64,000 bases of DNA from Granulicatella sp041433555 (lineage in GTDB: Bacteria; Bacillota; Bacilli; Lactobacillales; Aerococcaceae), in contig NZ_JAPWBR010000009.1 in assembly GCF_041433555.1 (NCBI RefSeq), positions 7,109-71,108 of the forward strand. Direction: 5' to 3'. Made by a program: the position numbers and the translations under genes. Under the pieces are notes generated by a model, which did no database searches, was not told the DNA's origin, and was given only the letters and a program-made list of their open reading frames with translations. Every line of letters starts with the position of its first letter. Position 1 is the first letter of the stretch. Positions 1-8,594 of this stretch are shown in pieces.

Positions 1-13
1 TCTCATAACACAC

Positions 14-46
14 AAAAAAGGAACCACGAACAAAAGCCGTGATTCC
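14..46 (-). terminator. Intrinsic terminator of the lysine riboswitch
   Basis: On the minus strand a 9-bp stem (GGAATCACG pairing with CGTGGTTCC, with one G-U pair) is followed by six T residues. It lies at the 3' end of the lysine riboswitch aptamer, so it is probably the expression platform that stops transcription when lysine is bound. The regulated gene would start left of base 1 and cannot be seen. Confidence 0.75.
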
Positions 47-74
47 CCATAAAAAGTCATAAGTAGTCATTCTT

Positions 75-230
75 TTGCCCGGTAATTGATTGCACTTCAT
101 GAGTATCTGGGCAGATATCATGACAGTGACTGACCTATTATGACCAGCCCCCAACGTTTTCACGTTTCGGCGAAATCCCCTTTCCAGTTTCCTGTACTCT
201 TGTCATTCGCACCTCAGTTCAATAACCATT
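75..230 (-). promoter_or_regulatory. Lysine riboswitch (L-box) aptamer
   Basis: Read on the minus strand, the segment carries the L-box signature in order: GAGGTGCG, then AAGAGTA, then GAAAGGGG, then CGCCGAA, followed by the GGTCA and TGTCA strands of the outer helices. These blocks and their order match the lysC-type riboswitch of Firmicutes, which senses lysine and usually controls lysine biosynthesis or lysine transport. It is followed by an intrinsic terminator at 14-46, consistent with transcriptional control. The target gene lies outside the window. Confidence 0.88.
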
Positions 231-249
231 TGATTTAATTGATGAAAAT

Positions 250-278
250 AAATTAACATACATTTTCTTGAAAGTCAA
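250..278 (-). promoter_or_regulatory. Probable promoter of the lysine riboswitch transcript
   Basis: Minus-strand TTGACT at 273-278 is followed after 17 bases by TAATTT at 250-255, preceded by TG at the extended -10 position. The start point would fall about 10-15 bases upstream of the conserved GAGGTGCG block, as expected. The -10 match is weak. Confidence 0.45.
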
Positions 279-425
279 CACATATATTTTCATTTTTTTG
301 AAAATGACTAACAAAAATATAATTAATATTATATTTCAAACGAGACTCGCTTACATACTTATACGCAGTAGCTGATTGGATAAAGCCTCATCACTCGTGA
401 TTTGCTTTATCCTAATCAGCCTTGC

Positions 426-492
426 GGGGGTAAGACTACGAAGAAAATAGGACTCACACTGTGAGTCCTATTTTTTCTTCTGTCTTACTCCC
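426..492. repeat. Long near-perfect hairpin, possible bidirectional terminator
   Basis: The arms GGGGGTAAGAC and GTCTTACTCCC close a hairpin whose inner part pairs AATAGGACTCACA with TGTGAGTCCTATT almost perfectly. A T6 run follows the inner stem on the plus strand and a T4 run on the minus strand. It could terminate transcription in either direction or be the left hairpin of the adjacent repeat unit. Confidence 0.6.
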
Positions 493-495
493 AAA

Positions 496-574
496 GGTGA
501 GAGACTCATAGAGGCTCGAGCCGGTACAACATTACAGCTATTATAAAAAAATCCGTAAGGATTTGGAGTAATTA
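496..574 (+). repeat. Structured repeat, copy A
   Basis: This 79-bp unit starts GGTGAGAGACT, continues with AGGCTCGAGCCGGTAC, and ends in a TATTATAAAA...CCGTAAGG...AGTAAT block. It aligns nearly end to end with 754-828. A hairpin ending in ACTCC lies just upstream in both copies. This copy lacks the complementary left arm that copy B has, so it may be truncated. Confidence 0.65.
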
Positions 575-637
575 CTTTCTCCTTTCCTCCTCCACTACCA
601 GGTTGCCTTAGAAATGATCATTTTTCTGCACTAAAAA

Positions 638-833
638 ATAAATGATTACGAAGGAACTTCGAGTTTCTATAATCGCAGTGGTGGGGAATCGTATCAAATG
701 CGAATTAGTAGGAGTTAGGAATTTATTCCATACTCCTACTTTGAGGCTTTGAAGGTGAGAGACTTCAGGCTCGAACCGGTACCCCACTACAGCGATTATA
801 AAAGAAACCGAAGGTTCCGAAGTAATCATTTAT
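638..833. repeat. 196-bp MITE-like inverted-repeat element containing copy B
   Basis: The ends are a perfect 12-bp inverted repeat (ATAAATGATTAC and GTAATCATTTAT). Imperfect pairing continues inward for about 50 bases on each side (638-686 with 782-833). Inside are a hairpin (AGTAGGAGT with ACTCCTACT, loop GGAATTTATTCC) and the conserved block GGTGAGAGACT...GGCTCGAACCGGTAC shared with copy A. There is no coding capacity. The shape suits a non-autonomous palindromic element or a highly folded small RNA of 6S-like size, but I see no 6S-specific sequence. Confidence 0.6.
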
Positions 834-854
834 AAAATATCTTTTTCTAAGCAC

Positions 855-884
855 AAAAAGAGTGCCTCATTTCTGAGGCACCCT
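855..884 (-). terminator. xfp terminator
   Basis: Eight-bp stem GTGCCTCA/TGAGGCAC with a short loop and a minus-strand T5 run, directly after the xfp stop codon. Confidence 0.85.
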
Positions 885-894
885 GTTAGATGAA

Positions 895-3264
895 TTATTT
901 ATTCACGTTTTCCCATTGCCAGTTCACAACTTCAGGAATATCTTCCCCGTGTTCACGGATGTAGCTGTGGTGGAATTCCACAGTTTCGTCCATTTTCGCA
1001 GCAAATTCGCTAGCTTTGTCGCCGTATACAGCAACTGCAGCGTCTTTAGCAACGTGGAAGCGGTCCATTTCAGATAATACGCGCATATCGAATGGAGTTG
1101 TGATATCTCCGTTTTCACGGTATCCGTGGATATGAACGTTATGGTTGTGACGATCGAAGAATAAGTCACGAATCATACCTTCATAACCGTGGAAGCAGAA
1201 TACCACTGGTTTGTCAGTAGTAAATAATTTATCGAATTCTTCATCAGATAAACCACGTGGGTCCACTTTTGGAGAACGTAATTTCAAGATATCTACTACG
1301 TTGATGAAGCGAATCTTCAATTCTGGGAATTGTTTGTGCAAGATTGAAATACCTGCTAATGCTTCTAAGTTAGGTTCAGTACCTGCAGCAGCAATTACTA
1401 CGTCTGGTTCTTCTCCTTCTTTCACTGTTGAAGCCCAATCAATTACTTTGTAACCTTCGCTCACTAATTCTTTAGCTTCTTCCACAGAGTAGAATTGTGG
1501 ACGTGGGTGTTTTGAAGAAACGATTAAGTTAATTTTATCTTCTGAACTTAAAGCTTCAGCCATAACAGCCATCAAGCTGTTTGTATCCGCTGGTAAGTAT
1601 TCACGAACGAATTCAGGTTTTTTCTCAGCTAAGTGTGTTAATAAACCTGGATCTTGGTGAGTATATCCATTGTGGTCTTGTTGGAACACTGTTGATGTTG
1701 CAATCAAGTTTAATGATGGATAGTTTTTACGCCATGGAGCGTGAGTTTTAGATTTACGTAACCATTTGAAGTGTTGAGTGATCATTGAGTCAACTACACG
1801 TAAGAATGATTCGTAAGATGCGAAGAATCCGTGACGACCTGTTAATACATAACCTTCTAGGAATCCTTCAGCTTGGTGTTCAGATAATTGAGAGTCGATG
1901 ACACGACCGACTGGTGAAATCCATTCATCGTAGCTTTCATCACGACGACCAACCCATTGACGGTTCGTTGCTTTGAAGACTTCGTTTAGACGGTTAGATT
2001 TCGTTTCGTCTGGTCCGAAAATACGGAAGTTATCTGGGTTTGCTTTCACTAAGTCAGCAGCAAAACGACCAAATTCGATCATATCTTGTTTTTGGATAGC
2101 ACCTGGTTTAGATGTATCGATTGCATGTTTAGTCCAATCAGTAATTTCCATAGGTTTTACAACCCCTGCGTTAGTGATTGGGTTCATGCTCATACGACGT
2201 GGGCCTTTTGGAGAAATTGCAGCAATTTCTTCTACTAATTTACCATTTTCATCGAATAATTCTTCTGGACGGTATGATTTCAACCAGTCAACTAATGCAT
2301 CGATGTGTTCCATAGCTTCACCAGATACTGGGATTGGAACTTGGTGAGCACGGAATCCTCCTTCGATTGGTTCGTGGTTCCATTCTTTTGGACCTGTCCA
2401 ACCTTTAGGAGTACGTACTACTAATACTGGCCAATGTGGCATTGTAGCTTCTTGGGCGCTCTTAGAACGAGCTTCTTTTTGAATTGCTTGGATTTTTTCA
2501 ATAGCTTCATCTAATTTAGCAGCCATTAATGGGTGAACTTCTTTAGGATCTGTTCCTTCAACAAAGATTGGATCCCATCCTAAACCGTTGAAGAATTGAG
2601 TTAATTCTTCATCAGTACGACGAGCTAAAATAGTTGGGTTGTGGATTTTACCACCGTTTAAGTAAAGGATTGGTAAAACTGCACCATCATTAACTGGGTT
2701 GATAAATGTGTTTGAGAACCAACCAGCTGCTAAAGGACCTGTTTCAGCTTCTCCGTCACCGATAACTGCTGCTGCAATTACGTTTGGATTATCTAAGATT
2801 GCACCTGTAGCATGTGATAATGAGTAACCTAATTCCCCACCTTCGTGAATTGAACCAGGAGTTTCTGGAGCCGCGTGAGACGCAATTCCTCCAGGGAATG
2901 AGAAGATTTTACATAATTGTTTGAACCCTGCTTCATCTTGAGTGATTTGTGGGTATAACTCAGTGTAAGATCCATCTAAGTAAGAGTTAGAAACCATTAC
3001 TTGTCCACCGTGACCTGGTCCTTCAATGTAGAACATATCTAAGTCATATTTGTTAATGGCACGGTTTAAGTGCGCATAAATGAAGTTTTGTCCTGCGATT
3101 GTTCCCCAGTGTCCGATTGGATGAAGTTTAACGTCTTCTTTTTGGATTGGACGACGTAAAAGTGGGTTATCCTTTAAGTACATTTGAGCTACTGAAATGT
3201 AGTTCGCTGCACGCCACCAAGCATCCACCTTTGCTAAGTATTCTGGTGTATCAAATTGTGTCAT
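895..3264 (-). CDS. xfp: Xylulose-5-phosphate/fructose-6-phosphate phosphoketolase
   Basis: This 789-residue protein is a thiamine-diphosphate enzyme that uses phosphate to split xylulose 5-phosphate (often also fructose 6-phosphate) into acetyl phosphate and glyceraldehyde 3-phosphate (or erythrose 4-phosphate). It defines heterofermentative sugar catabolism. The family signatures are visible: HPIGHWGTIAGQNFIYAH near residue 50, the YIEGPGHGGQ segment, the diphosphate-binding VIGDGEAETGPLA segment near 165, and SSKHPRPQ near 605. The length is normal. The start follows an AAGAAGGGAAG ribosome-binding site. The gene is monocistronic, with its own terminator and a long regulated-looking upstream region. 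Together with the transketolase at 9607 it suggests pentose flux through acetyl phosphate. Confidence 0.96.
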   Translation of the reverse strand: MTQFDTPEYLAKVDAWWRAANYISVAQMYLKDNPLLRRPIQKEDVKLHPIGHWGTIAGQNFIYAHLNRAINKYDLDMFYIEGPGHGGQVMVSNSYLDGSYTELYPQITQDEAGFKQLCKIFSFPGGIASHAAPETPGSIHEGGELGYSLSHATGAILDNPNVIAAAVIGDGEAETGPLAAGWFSNTFINPVNDGAVLPILYLNGGKIHNPTILARRTDEELTQFFNGLGWDPIFVEGTDPKEVHPLMAAKLDEAIEKIQAIQKEARSKSAQEATMPHWPVLVVRTPKGWTGPKEWNHEPIEGGFRAHQVPIPVSGEAMEHIDALVDWLKSYRPEELFDENGKLVEEIAAISPKGPRRMSMNPITNAGVVKPMEITDWTKHAIDTSKPGAIQKQDMIEFGRFAADLVKANPDNFRIFGPDETKSNRLNEVFKATNRQWVGRRDESYDEWISPVGRVIDSQLSEHQAEGFLEGYVLTGRHGFFASYESFLRVVDSMITQHFKWLRKSKTHAPWRKNYPSLNLIATSTVFQQDHNGYTHQDPGLLTHLAEKKPEFVREYLPADTNSLMAVMAEALSSEDKINLIVSSKHPRPQFYSVEEAKELVSEGYKVIDWASTVKEGEEPDVVIAAAGTEPNLEALAGISILHKQFPELKIRFINVVDILKLRSPKVDPRGLSDEEFDKLFTTDKPVVFCFHGYEGMIRDLFFDRHNHNVHIHGYRENGDITTPFDMRVLSEMDRFHVAKDAAVAVYGDKASEFAAKMDETVEFHHSYIREHGEDIPEVVNWQWENVNK

Positions 3265-3597
3265 GTATTTGTCTTCCCTTCTTGTTTTTGGCTTCTAAAG
3301 AAATTCGAAAATGGCGTTTCAAAAATCCTTCTTTTATTTACCGTCAAGTATTTACCATACCCACCAACGGCTGTCAAGAAGAATTACTAAAACGGTCATC
3401 GTTTTAATGTCATTCACTTTTCTTTAGGAAATATTCCTGTTTTCAGACCGTATTTCTACTAATCCAAAACGTTCATAACCACATTTATTTGACTATTTCA
3501 ACTCGAATATTGATCATAACTCATCATCGAGTACTCTATTTTACCATTTTTTATGTTCATTCCGCAATAAAACGTTCATAAAAAGTCAGATAGGATC
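3265..3597. promoter_or_regulatory. xfp upstream region with promoter, inverted repeat and direct repeats
   Basis: Minus-strand TTGACA at 3372-3377 and TAAATA at 3349-3354 (17-bp spacer, TG at the extended -10 position) form the best promoter. About ten bases further upstream lies a perfect inverted repeat, TAAAACG-N5-CGTTTTA, at 3388-3406. A 13-base direct repeat, AAAACGTTCATAA, occurs at 3466-3478 and again at 3569-3581. I could not fit a good CcpA cre consensus. These elements look like binding sites for a regulator of phosphoketolase, but which one is unknown. Confidence 0.5.
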
Positions 3598-3630
3598 AAA
3601 AAAACCGAGGTGAAATTCCTCGGTTTTTCC
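3598..3630 (-). terminator. Terminator of the ymdB-mutS-mutL-msrB unit
   Basis: AAACCGAGG pairs with CCTCGGTTT across a short loop, flanked on the minus-strand 3' side by a T run. It lies just after msrB. Confidence 0.85.
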
Positions 3631-3655
3631 ATTTCAATAAGGCTTGTTAAGATTT

Positions 3656-4090
3656 TTATTGAAAATATTGTAGAAATTCTCCGTATCCCTCTTCTTCCAG
3701 CTTCGCAACTGGGATAAAACGAAGAGAGGCAGAATTGATGCAATAACGTAGTCCTCCTAATTCTTTTGGACCATCTTCGAAGACGTGTCCTAAATGAGAA
3801 TCTGCTTGACCACTTCTCACTTCTGTTCTCTTACGGTTCAATTTGAAGTCTTCTTTTTCCGTTAGCGTTGTATTTTCAATTGGTTTTGAAAATGATGGCC
3901 AGCCGCAACCTGCATCAAATTTGTCTTTTGAACTGAAGAGCGGCTCCCCGCTGACAATGTCTACATAGATTCCATCTTCATAGAAATCGTCATATTCTCC
4001 TGAAAAAGGTCTTTCTGTGGCTTCGTTTTGAGTCACTTCATATTGAATTTCTGTTAATCGTTTTTTTAGTTCTTCTTTTGAAAACTCCAT
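3656..4090 (-). CDS. msrB: Peptide-methionine (R)-S-oxide reductase MsrB
   Basis: This 144-residue cytosolic enzyme reduces methionine-R-sulfoxide in proteins. CGWPSFSKPI and the active-site block RYCINSASLRF (catalytic Cys117) are intact. There is no export signal, unlike the second MsrB domain at 28535. The start follows GGAGAAA. The gene begins 11 bases after mutL ends and is last in a ymdB-mutS-mutL-msrB run that closes with a terminator. It therefore probably shares a transcript with mismatch repair, an unusual pairing. Function is certain at family level. Confidence 0.95.
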   Translation of the reverse strand: MEFSKEELKKRLTEIQYEVTQNEATERPFSGEYDDFYEDGIYVDIVSGEPLFSSKDKFDAGCGWPSFSKPIENTTLTEKEDFKLNRKRTEVRSGQADSHLGHVFEDGPKELGGLRYCINSASLRFIPVAKLEEEGYGEFLQYFQ

Positions 4091-4101
4091 CGTGGTTTCT
4101 C

Positions 4102-6012
4102 CTATTCAAATTGTTGTCGTTTCGACTGATGTGGATCTTGAATTCTCTTGAAGAGATGTTCCAAGTCCTTGTTCGTTAAATGAACGAGTACAGGTCTTCC
4201 GTGCGGACAGTTATACGGATTTTTACATTTGGCTAAATCCACTAATAACTGACGTGCTTCCCATTCACTTAAATGATGGTTTGCCTTAATCGAACCTTTA
4301 CAGCTCATCATAATCGCTGTCGCTTCTCTTAATTTAGCAACCGTAATCTTTTCATCGGCCAAGATAAAATCGATAATTTCTTCGATAATCGCCTTTTCTT
4401 GCCCCTTCTTAATCCACGCTGGATGCGATTGAATTTGGAACGTATTTTGCCCAAACGGCTCCATCTCGATTCCAAACTCCTCTACAAGAGGTAATCGTTC
4501 TTCCAACTTCACGCTGTCCTTCTTCGAGAACTCTAGCAAAATTGGCACCATCAATGGTTGACTCACTCGGCCTACTTGACCGATTTCCACTTTAAACTGT
4601 TCATACTTGATTCGTTCTTGCGCAGCATGTTGGTCAATCATATACAAACCTTTTTCGTTTTGTGCAAATAAGTAAGTCCCATGCATTTGTCCAAAATAAT
4701 GCAATTCTGGGAACTCTTTCTCGAAGGGTTGAGCGTCGATTTTCTCTGCCAACTTCAAGTAATCTGCATGGTCATCATGGCTATCCACGAGTTCTTCTTG
4801 CTCCACTGGTTCAACTGTCTGACTTACTTGAACAGACGCATCATCGTTTGATAGAACTTCGACTTCTTCTCTTACATTTTCAGTAAACGAAGGTGTTTCT
4901 ACGCGACTAGATTCCACGCTTGGTGTCTTCAATTGCCATTCCAATGTTTGTTGGACAGGTTTTGGAGCCTCTACGCGATTTTCCTTACGTTTGAAGGACA
5001 AGTCTTCAATCGACTCAGGAATGCGCTGTACGCCTTGTATCGCCTCTCTAATCGCCTTTTGAATCACCTGTGAGAGTTCTTGCTCTTTACTGATTCGCAC
5101 TTCTTGTTTCGTTGGATGCACGTTCACATCGACGAGTTGCACATCCATTTCAATCGAAATAATCGTAATTGGGAATCGTCCCACCATCAATGTCGAACCG
5201 TATCCTAATGTAATGGCCTTTGAGATAGCCATATTGCGGATTGGTCGTCCATTAATGAAAATCGATAAGTAATTGCGGTTCGAACGTGTGAGTTCTGGAA
5301 GCGACGTATATCCTGACACTTTGAAATCTTCGTCTTCCCCTTGAAATGGTAACATCTTACGCGCATTTACGGGCCCAATATTTCCAGCGACTGCTTGCAG
5401 CAAATCCCCTTTTCCAGAAGTTTGCAGTAACAGATTGCCATCATTTTTTAAAATAAAGGCAATTTCTGGGTGGCTAAGAGACGCCTTACTCACGACATCG
5501 GTAATATGTGCTAATTCCGTTTGCAATGTCCGAACGAATTTCAACCTAGCTGGTGTGTTATAAAATAAATCTTCAACAAGGAAAGTCGTTCCTTTTAATG
5601 GCGGAACAGTCTTCTCTTCTTTGATTTCACCAGATTCAATCTTCAACTCCACGCCGCTGTCTTCTCCGGTTGAAGTCGTCAGCGTCACTTTTGAAACGGC
5701 CGTAATACTCGCCAAGGCTTCTCCACGAAACCCGAGTGTACGGATTCTAAAGAGTTGTTCCGGCGAATAGAGTTTACTCGTTGTATGACGTTTAATCGAC
5801 ATACGAGCGTCCTCTTTCGTCATCCCGATTCCATTATCTTGAATGCGAATTTTGCGAAGGCCACTCTCTTCGATTTCAATCTCAATACGAGTACTTTTAG
5901 CGTCAATCGCGTTTTCGAGTAATTCCTTTACCACAGACGAAGGACGTTCGATGACTTCCCCTGCTGCAATCTGGTTTGTCAGTAATGTACTTAATTCTTT
6001 AATTGTTCCCAT
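4102..6012 (-). CDS. mutL: DNA mismatch repair protein MutL
   Basis: This 636-residue MutL couples mismatch recognition by MutS to strand incision. The N-terminal GHKL ATPase shows ELLENAIDA (residues 30-38), the DNGIGM loop and GFRGEALASI. A variable linker runs from about 330 to 440. The C-terminal domain carries the endonuclease motif DQHA-x2-E-x4-E (from residue 460) and CPHGRP (602-607), so this is a nicking MutL as expected in bacteria without MutH. The start lies 3 bases after the mutS stop, with an AAAAGGGTGAG ribosome-binding site inside mutS, indicating translational coupling. Confidence 0.97.
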   Translation of the reverse strand: MGTIKELSTLLTNQIAAGEVIERPSSVVKELLENAIDAKSTRIEIEIEESGLRKIRIQDNGIGMTKEDARMSIKRHTTSKLYSPEQLFRIRTLGFRGEALASITAVSKVTLTTSTGEDSGVELKIESGEIKEEKTVPPLKGTTFLVEDLFYNTPARLKFVRTLQTELAHITDVVSKASLSHPEIAFILKNDGNLLLQTSGKGDLLQAVAGNIGPVNARKMLPFQGEDEDFKVSGYTSLPELTRSNRNYLSIFINGRPIRNMAISKAITLGYGSTLMVGRFPITIISIEMDVQLVDVNVHPTKQEVRISKEQELSQVIQKAIREAIQGVQRIPESIEDLSFKRKENRVEAPKPVQQTLEWQLKTPSVESSRVETPSFTENVREEVEVLSNDDASVQVSQTVEPVEQEELVDSHDDHADYLKLAEKIDAQPFEKEFPELHYFGQMHGTYLFAQNEKGLYMIDQHAAQERIKYEQFKVEIGQVGRVSQPLMVPILLEFSKKDSVKLEERLPLVEEFGIEMEPFGQNTFQIQSHPAWIKKGQEKAIIEEIIDFILADEKITVAKLREATAIMMSCKGSIKANHHLSEWEARQLLVDLAKCKNPYNCPHGRPVLVHLTNKDLEHLFKRIQDPHQSKRQQFE

Positions 6013-6015
6013 ACA

Positions 6016-8571
6016 CTACTCACCCTTTTCCATTTGCTGCCATTTATACAGGATGTTCATTGCATCCATTGGCGTCATACTCATTAAGTTTAATCCTTTA
6101 AGCTCGTGAACCCATTCAGGCATGCTTTCTGTTTCTTCTTCAAAGAGCGATACTTGTTCTAAATAGGTGCTATTTTCACTTGCGGCCCCTTTAGCTTCTA
6201 AATGATTTAAAATCGTGCTGGCATTTTTCAATAGCTCTGTTGGTAGCCCAGCAAGTTTCGCCACATGAATCCCGTAACTCTTATCGGCTGGTCCTTCTAA
6301 AACTTTATGCAAGAAGACCACTTCGCCATTTTCTTCAACGGCTCCCACATGCACATTGCGTAAATCTGCATATTTCTCACTGAGTCGTGTTAACTCGTGA
6401 TAGTGCGTTGAGAATAATACTTTCGCTGTTAAATGCTCATGAATATACGTGATGATGGCTTCAGCAAGCGCCATTCCATCATACGTAGCCGTTCCACGTC
6501 CGATTTCGTCAAACAACAATAAGCTTGTTTCGTCTGCGTTTCTGAGTGCGTGGTTTGTCTCCATCATCTCAACCATGAACGTACTTTGGCCAGAAATTAA
6601 ATCATCGGCAGCTCCAATACGGGTAAAGATTTTCGTGAAGACTGGAATCGTTGCACTCTTGGCAGGTACAAAACATCCGATTTGCGCTAAGATGACGCAG
6701 AGTGCTAATTGTCTCATATAAGTTGATTTACCAGACATGTTTGGCCCGGTAATGAGAAGAATGTGTTCCTCTGGACTCATTGAAATGCTATTTGGCACAT
6801 ACGTTGATTGTCCCATGACCTTTTCAACAACCGGATGGCGACCATCTTCAATCCAGAGTCTACGGTTCTTCATCGAAATTGTAGGTTTCACTAAGTGATA
6901 ACGTTCGCTCACTACACTGAAGGCTTGTAAGACGTCGATGGTTGCGACCGTTTTTGCCAATTGTTGTAACTGGGCGGTATAGTGTTTCACCTGTTCACGC
7001 ACTTCAACGAATAATTGATATTCGAGTGCGCTTGATTTTTCTTCCGCTTCTAAAATCAGCGTTTCTTTTTCTTTTAATTCAGGCGTAATAAAACGTTCCG
7101 CATTCGCCAGCGTTTGTTTACGCTCATAACGACTGCTATCGAGTTTCGATAGATTCGATTTGGTCACTTCGATATAGTATCCAAACACTTTGTTGAAACT
7201 AATCTTCAATGAACTGATGCCTGTTTGCTCACGTTCTTGTTGTTGCAATGCGGCAATCCATTCTTTTCCATGCTTCATCGTATCGCGGTACGTATCGAGC
7301 GTTGCGTTGTACCCTGAACGGATAATATTTCCATCTGAAATCGTAAGAGGTGCATCCTCGTCGATGGCACGGTCGATTAAATCATATAACTCAGGAATGT
7401 CGAATAAGTTTTCTCCAAGAGCACTCCATTCTCCTGAATCCAAGCTATCTACAATCGATTTAAAGATTGGCACTTGTCCAAGTGTTTGTTTGAGTTGCAA
7501 GAGGTCACGCGCATTGGCGGTTCCAAATGACACTTTCCCAACAATCCGTTCTAAGTCATACACACGTTTCAATGTTTCAATAAAGTCTGTACGTTCAAAG
7601 TAATGTTGGTTCAATGTTTCCACTAACGCATGGCGTTTTTGAATCGCCCCTTCTAATACAAGTGGTTTTTCAAGCCATTGTTTAAGGAGACGTCCCCCCA
7701 TGGCTGTTTGCGTCTCGTCTAAGAACCAGAACAGTGATCCATGTTTTTGATTGGCACGAATGGTCGTCGTTAATTCTAAGTTACGTTTTGTCTCATAATT
7801 CATTGAGAGATAAAACTCACTTTGATACGCTTGTGCCTTTTGTAAGTGCGAGAAACTTCTCTTTTGAGTGAGTTTCAAGTAGCTTAATAGATTTTGCACG
7901 CATCGGATAGAAGCCTCATCTTCTAATTCTGAGACTAATTCTGTGCAATCTTCGCTGTCAATTTGGTCTTTTTCAATGGTTGAAATTAAGATTTGCATGC
8001 TTGTAAAGAGATGGCGAAGTTCTTCTGTTACATCACTATCGACAAGAACGACTTCACGACTCATCAAGCTTGAGCATTCGCTACGCACTTCTTCCAAGTT
8101 CTCGAGTTGTGTCACTTTCAATTCCCCTGTAGACACATCCACATACGACAGTGCAAATCGTTTCCCAACAAGCGGTAAAATCGACACTAAATAATGGTTT
8201 TGATTTTGCGCTTGGTATTCTGTATACGTCCCTGGAGTCAATACTTGAACAACGTCTCGCTTCACCATTCCCTTTGTCAGCTTAGGATCTTCCAATTGCT
8301 CACAGATGGCTACTTTCTTTCCAAGTTCAATCAGCGTTTTAATATATTCTTTTGCGGCATGATGAGGAACCCCACACATTGGAATTGGGTCCTCTGCATT
8401 TTTATTTCGACTGGTAAGTGTAATTTCGAGAAGTCTTGCTGCTTCAATCGCATCATCATAAAACAATTCATAGAAATCACCTAGTCGATAGAACAATAAG
8501 CAATCCGGATACTTTTCTTTAATCGAAAAATACTGTTGCATCATCGGTGTGTGTTTCGTTTTTTGTGGCAT
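6016..8571 (-). CDS. mutS: DNA mismatch repair protein MutS
   Basis: This 851-residue mismatch sensor has the N-terminal mismatch-reading motif GDFYELF (F33 and E35), a central lever/clamp region, and the ABC-type ATPase with Walker A GPNMSGKST and Walker B LLLFDEIGRGTATYDG. The usual GRGTS reads GRGTA here, a conservative difference. The length matches MutS1 proteins. The start follows AAAGAGAG and the gene lies 23 bases after ymdB, so it is probably co-transcribed with it. It acts with MutL immediately downstream. Confidence 0.97.
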   Translation of the reverse strand: MPQKTKHTPMMQQYFSIKEKYPDCLLFYRLGDFYELFYDDAIEAARLLEITLTSRNKNAEDPIPMCGVPHHAAKEYIKTLIELGKKVAICEQLEDPKLTKGMVKRDVVQVLTPGTYTEYQAQNQNHYLVSILPLVGKRFALSYVDVSTGELKVTQLENLEEVRSECSSLMSREVVLVDSDVTEELRHLFTSMQILISTIEKDQIDSEDCTELVSELEDEASIRCVQNLLSYLKLTQKRSFSHLQKAQAYQSEFYLSMNYETKRNLELTTTIRANQKHGSLFWFLDETQTAMGGRLLKQWLEKPLVLEGAIQKRHALVETLNQHYFERTDFIETLKRVYDLERIVGKVSFGTANARDLLQLKQTLGQVPIFKSIVDSLDSGEWSALGENLFDIPELYDLIDRAIDEDAPLTISDGNIIRSGYNATLDTYRDTMKHGKEWIAALQQQEREQTGISSLKISFNKVFGYYIEVTKSNLSKLDSSRYERKQTLANAERFITPELKEKETLILEAEEKSSALEYQLFVEVREQVKHYTAQLQQLAKTVATIDVLQAFSVVSERYHLVKPTISMKNRRLWIEDGRHPVVEKVMGQSTYVPNSISMSPEEHILLITGPNMSGKSTYMRQLALCVILAQIGCFVPAKSATIPVFTKIFTRIGAADDLISGQSTFMVEMMETNHALRNADETSLLLFDEIGRGTATYDGMALAEAIITYIHEHLTAKVLFSTHYHELTRLSEKYADLRNVHVGAVEENGEVVFLHKVLEGPADKSYGIHVAKLAGLPTELLKNASTILNHLEAKGAASENSTYLEQVSLFEEETESMPEWVHELKGLNLMSMTPMDAMNILYKWQQMEKGE

Positions 8572-8594
8572 TTCTGACTCTCTTTCTAATCTTT

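Larger units (their letters stand above)
279..854. other. Gene-free structured region between the lysine leader and xfp
   Basis: No credible protein-coding gene is seen here; the only long frame (608-829) is an antisense reading through a repeat. The stretch holds a hairpin at 371-420 (GCTGATTGGATAAAGC pairing with GCTTTATCCTAATCAGC), a second long hairpin at 426-492 with a T run on the plus strand, and two related repeat units described separately. A plus-strand promoter-like pair (TTGAAA at 298, TATAAT at 319, 15-bp spacer) is suboptimal. A small RNA, or decayed mobile-repeat sequence, would both explain the region. Confidence 0.5.

Noticed and set aside
754..828. T-box leader suggested by TACCGG in the repeat
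   Set aside because: Only five bases of the T-box core match on the minus strand; Stem I, specifier and downstream aminoacyl gene are absent.
638..833. 6S RNA call for the long hairpin element
   Set aside because: Size and rod shape fit, but I see no characteristic 6S sequence, promoter or terminator, and the repeated copy at 496-574 favours a repeat element.
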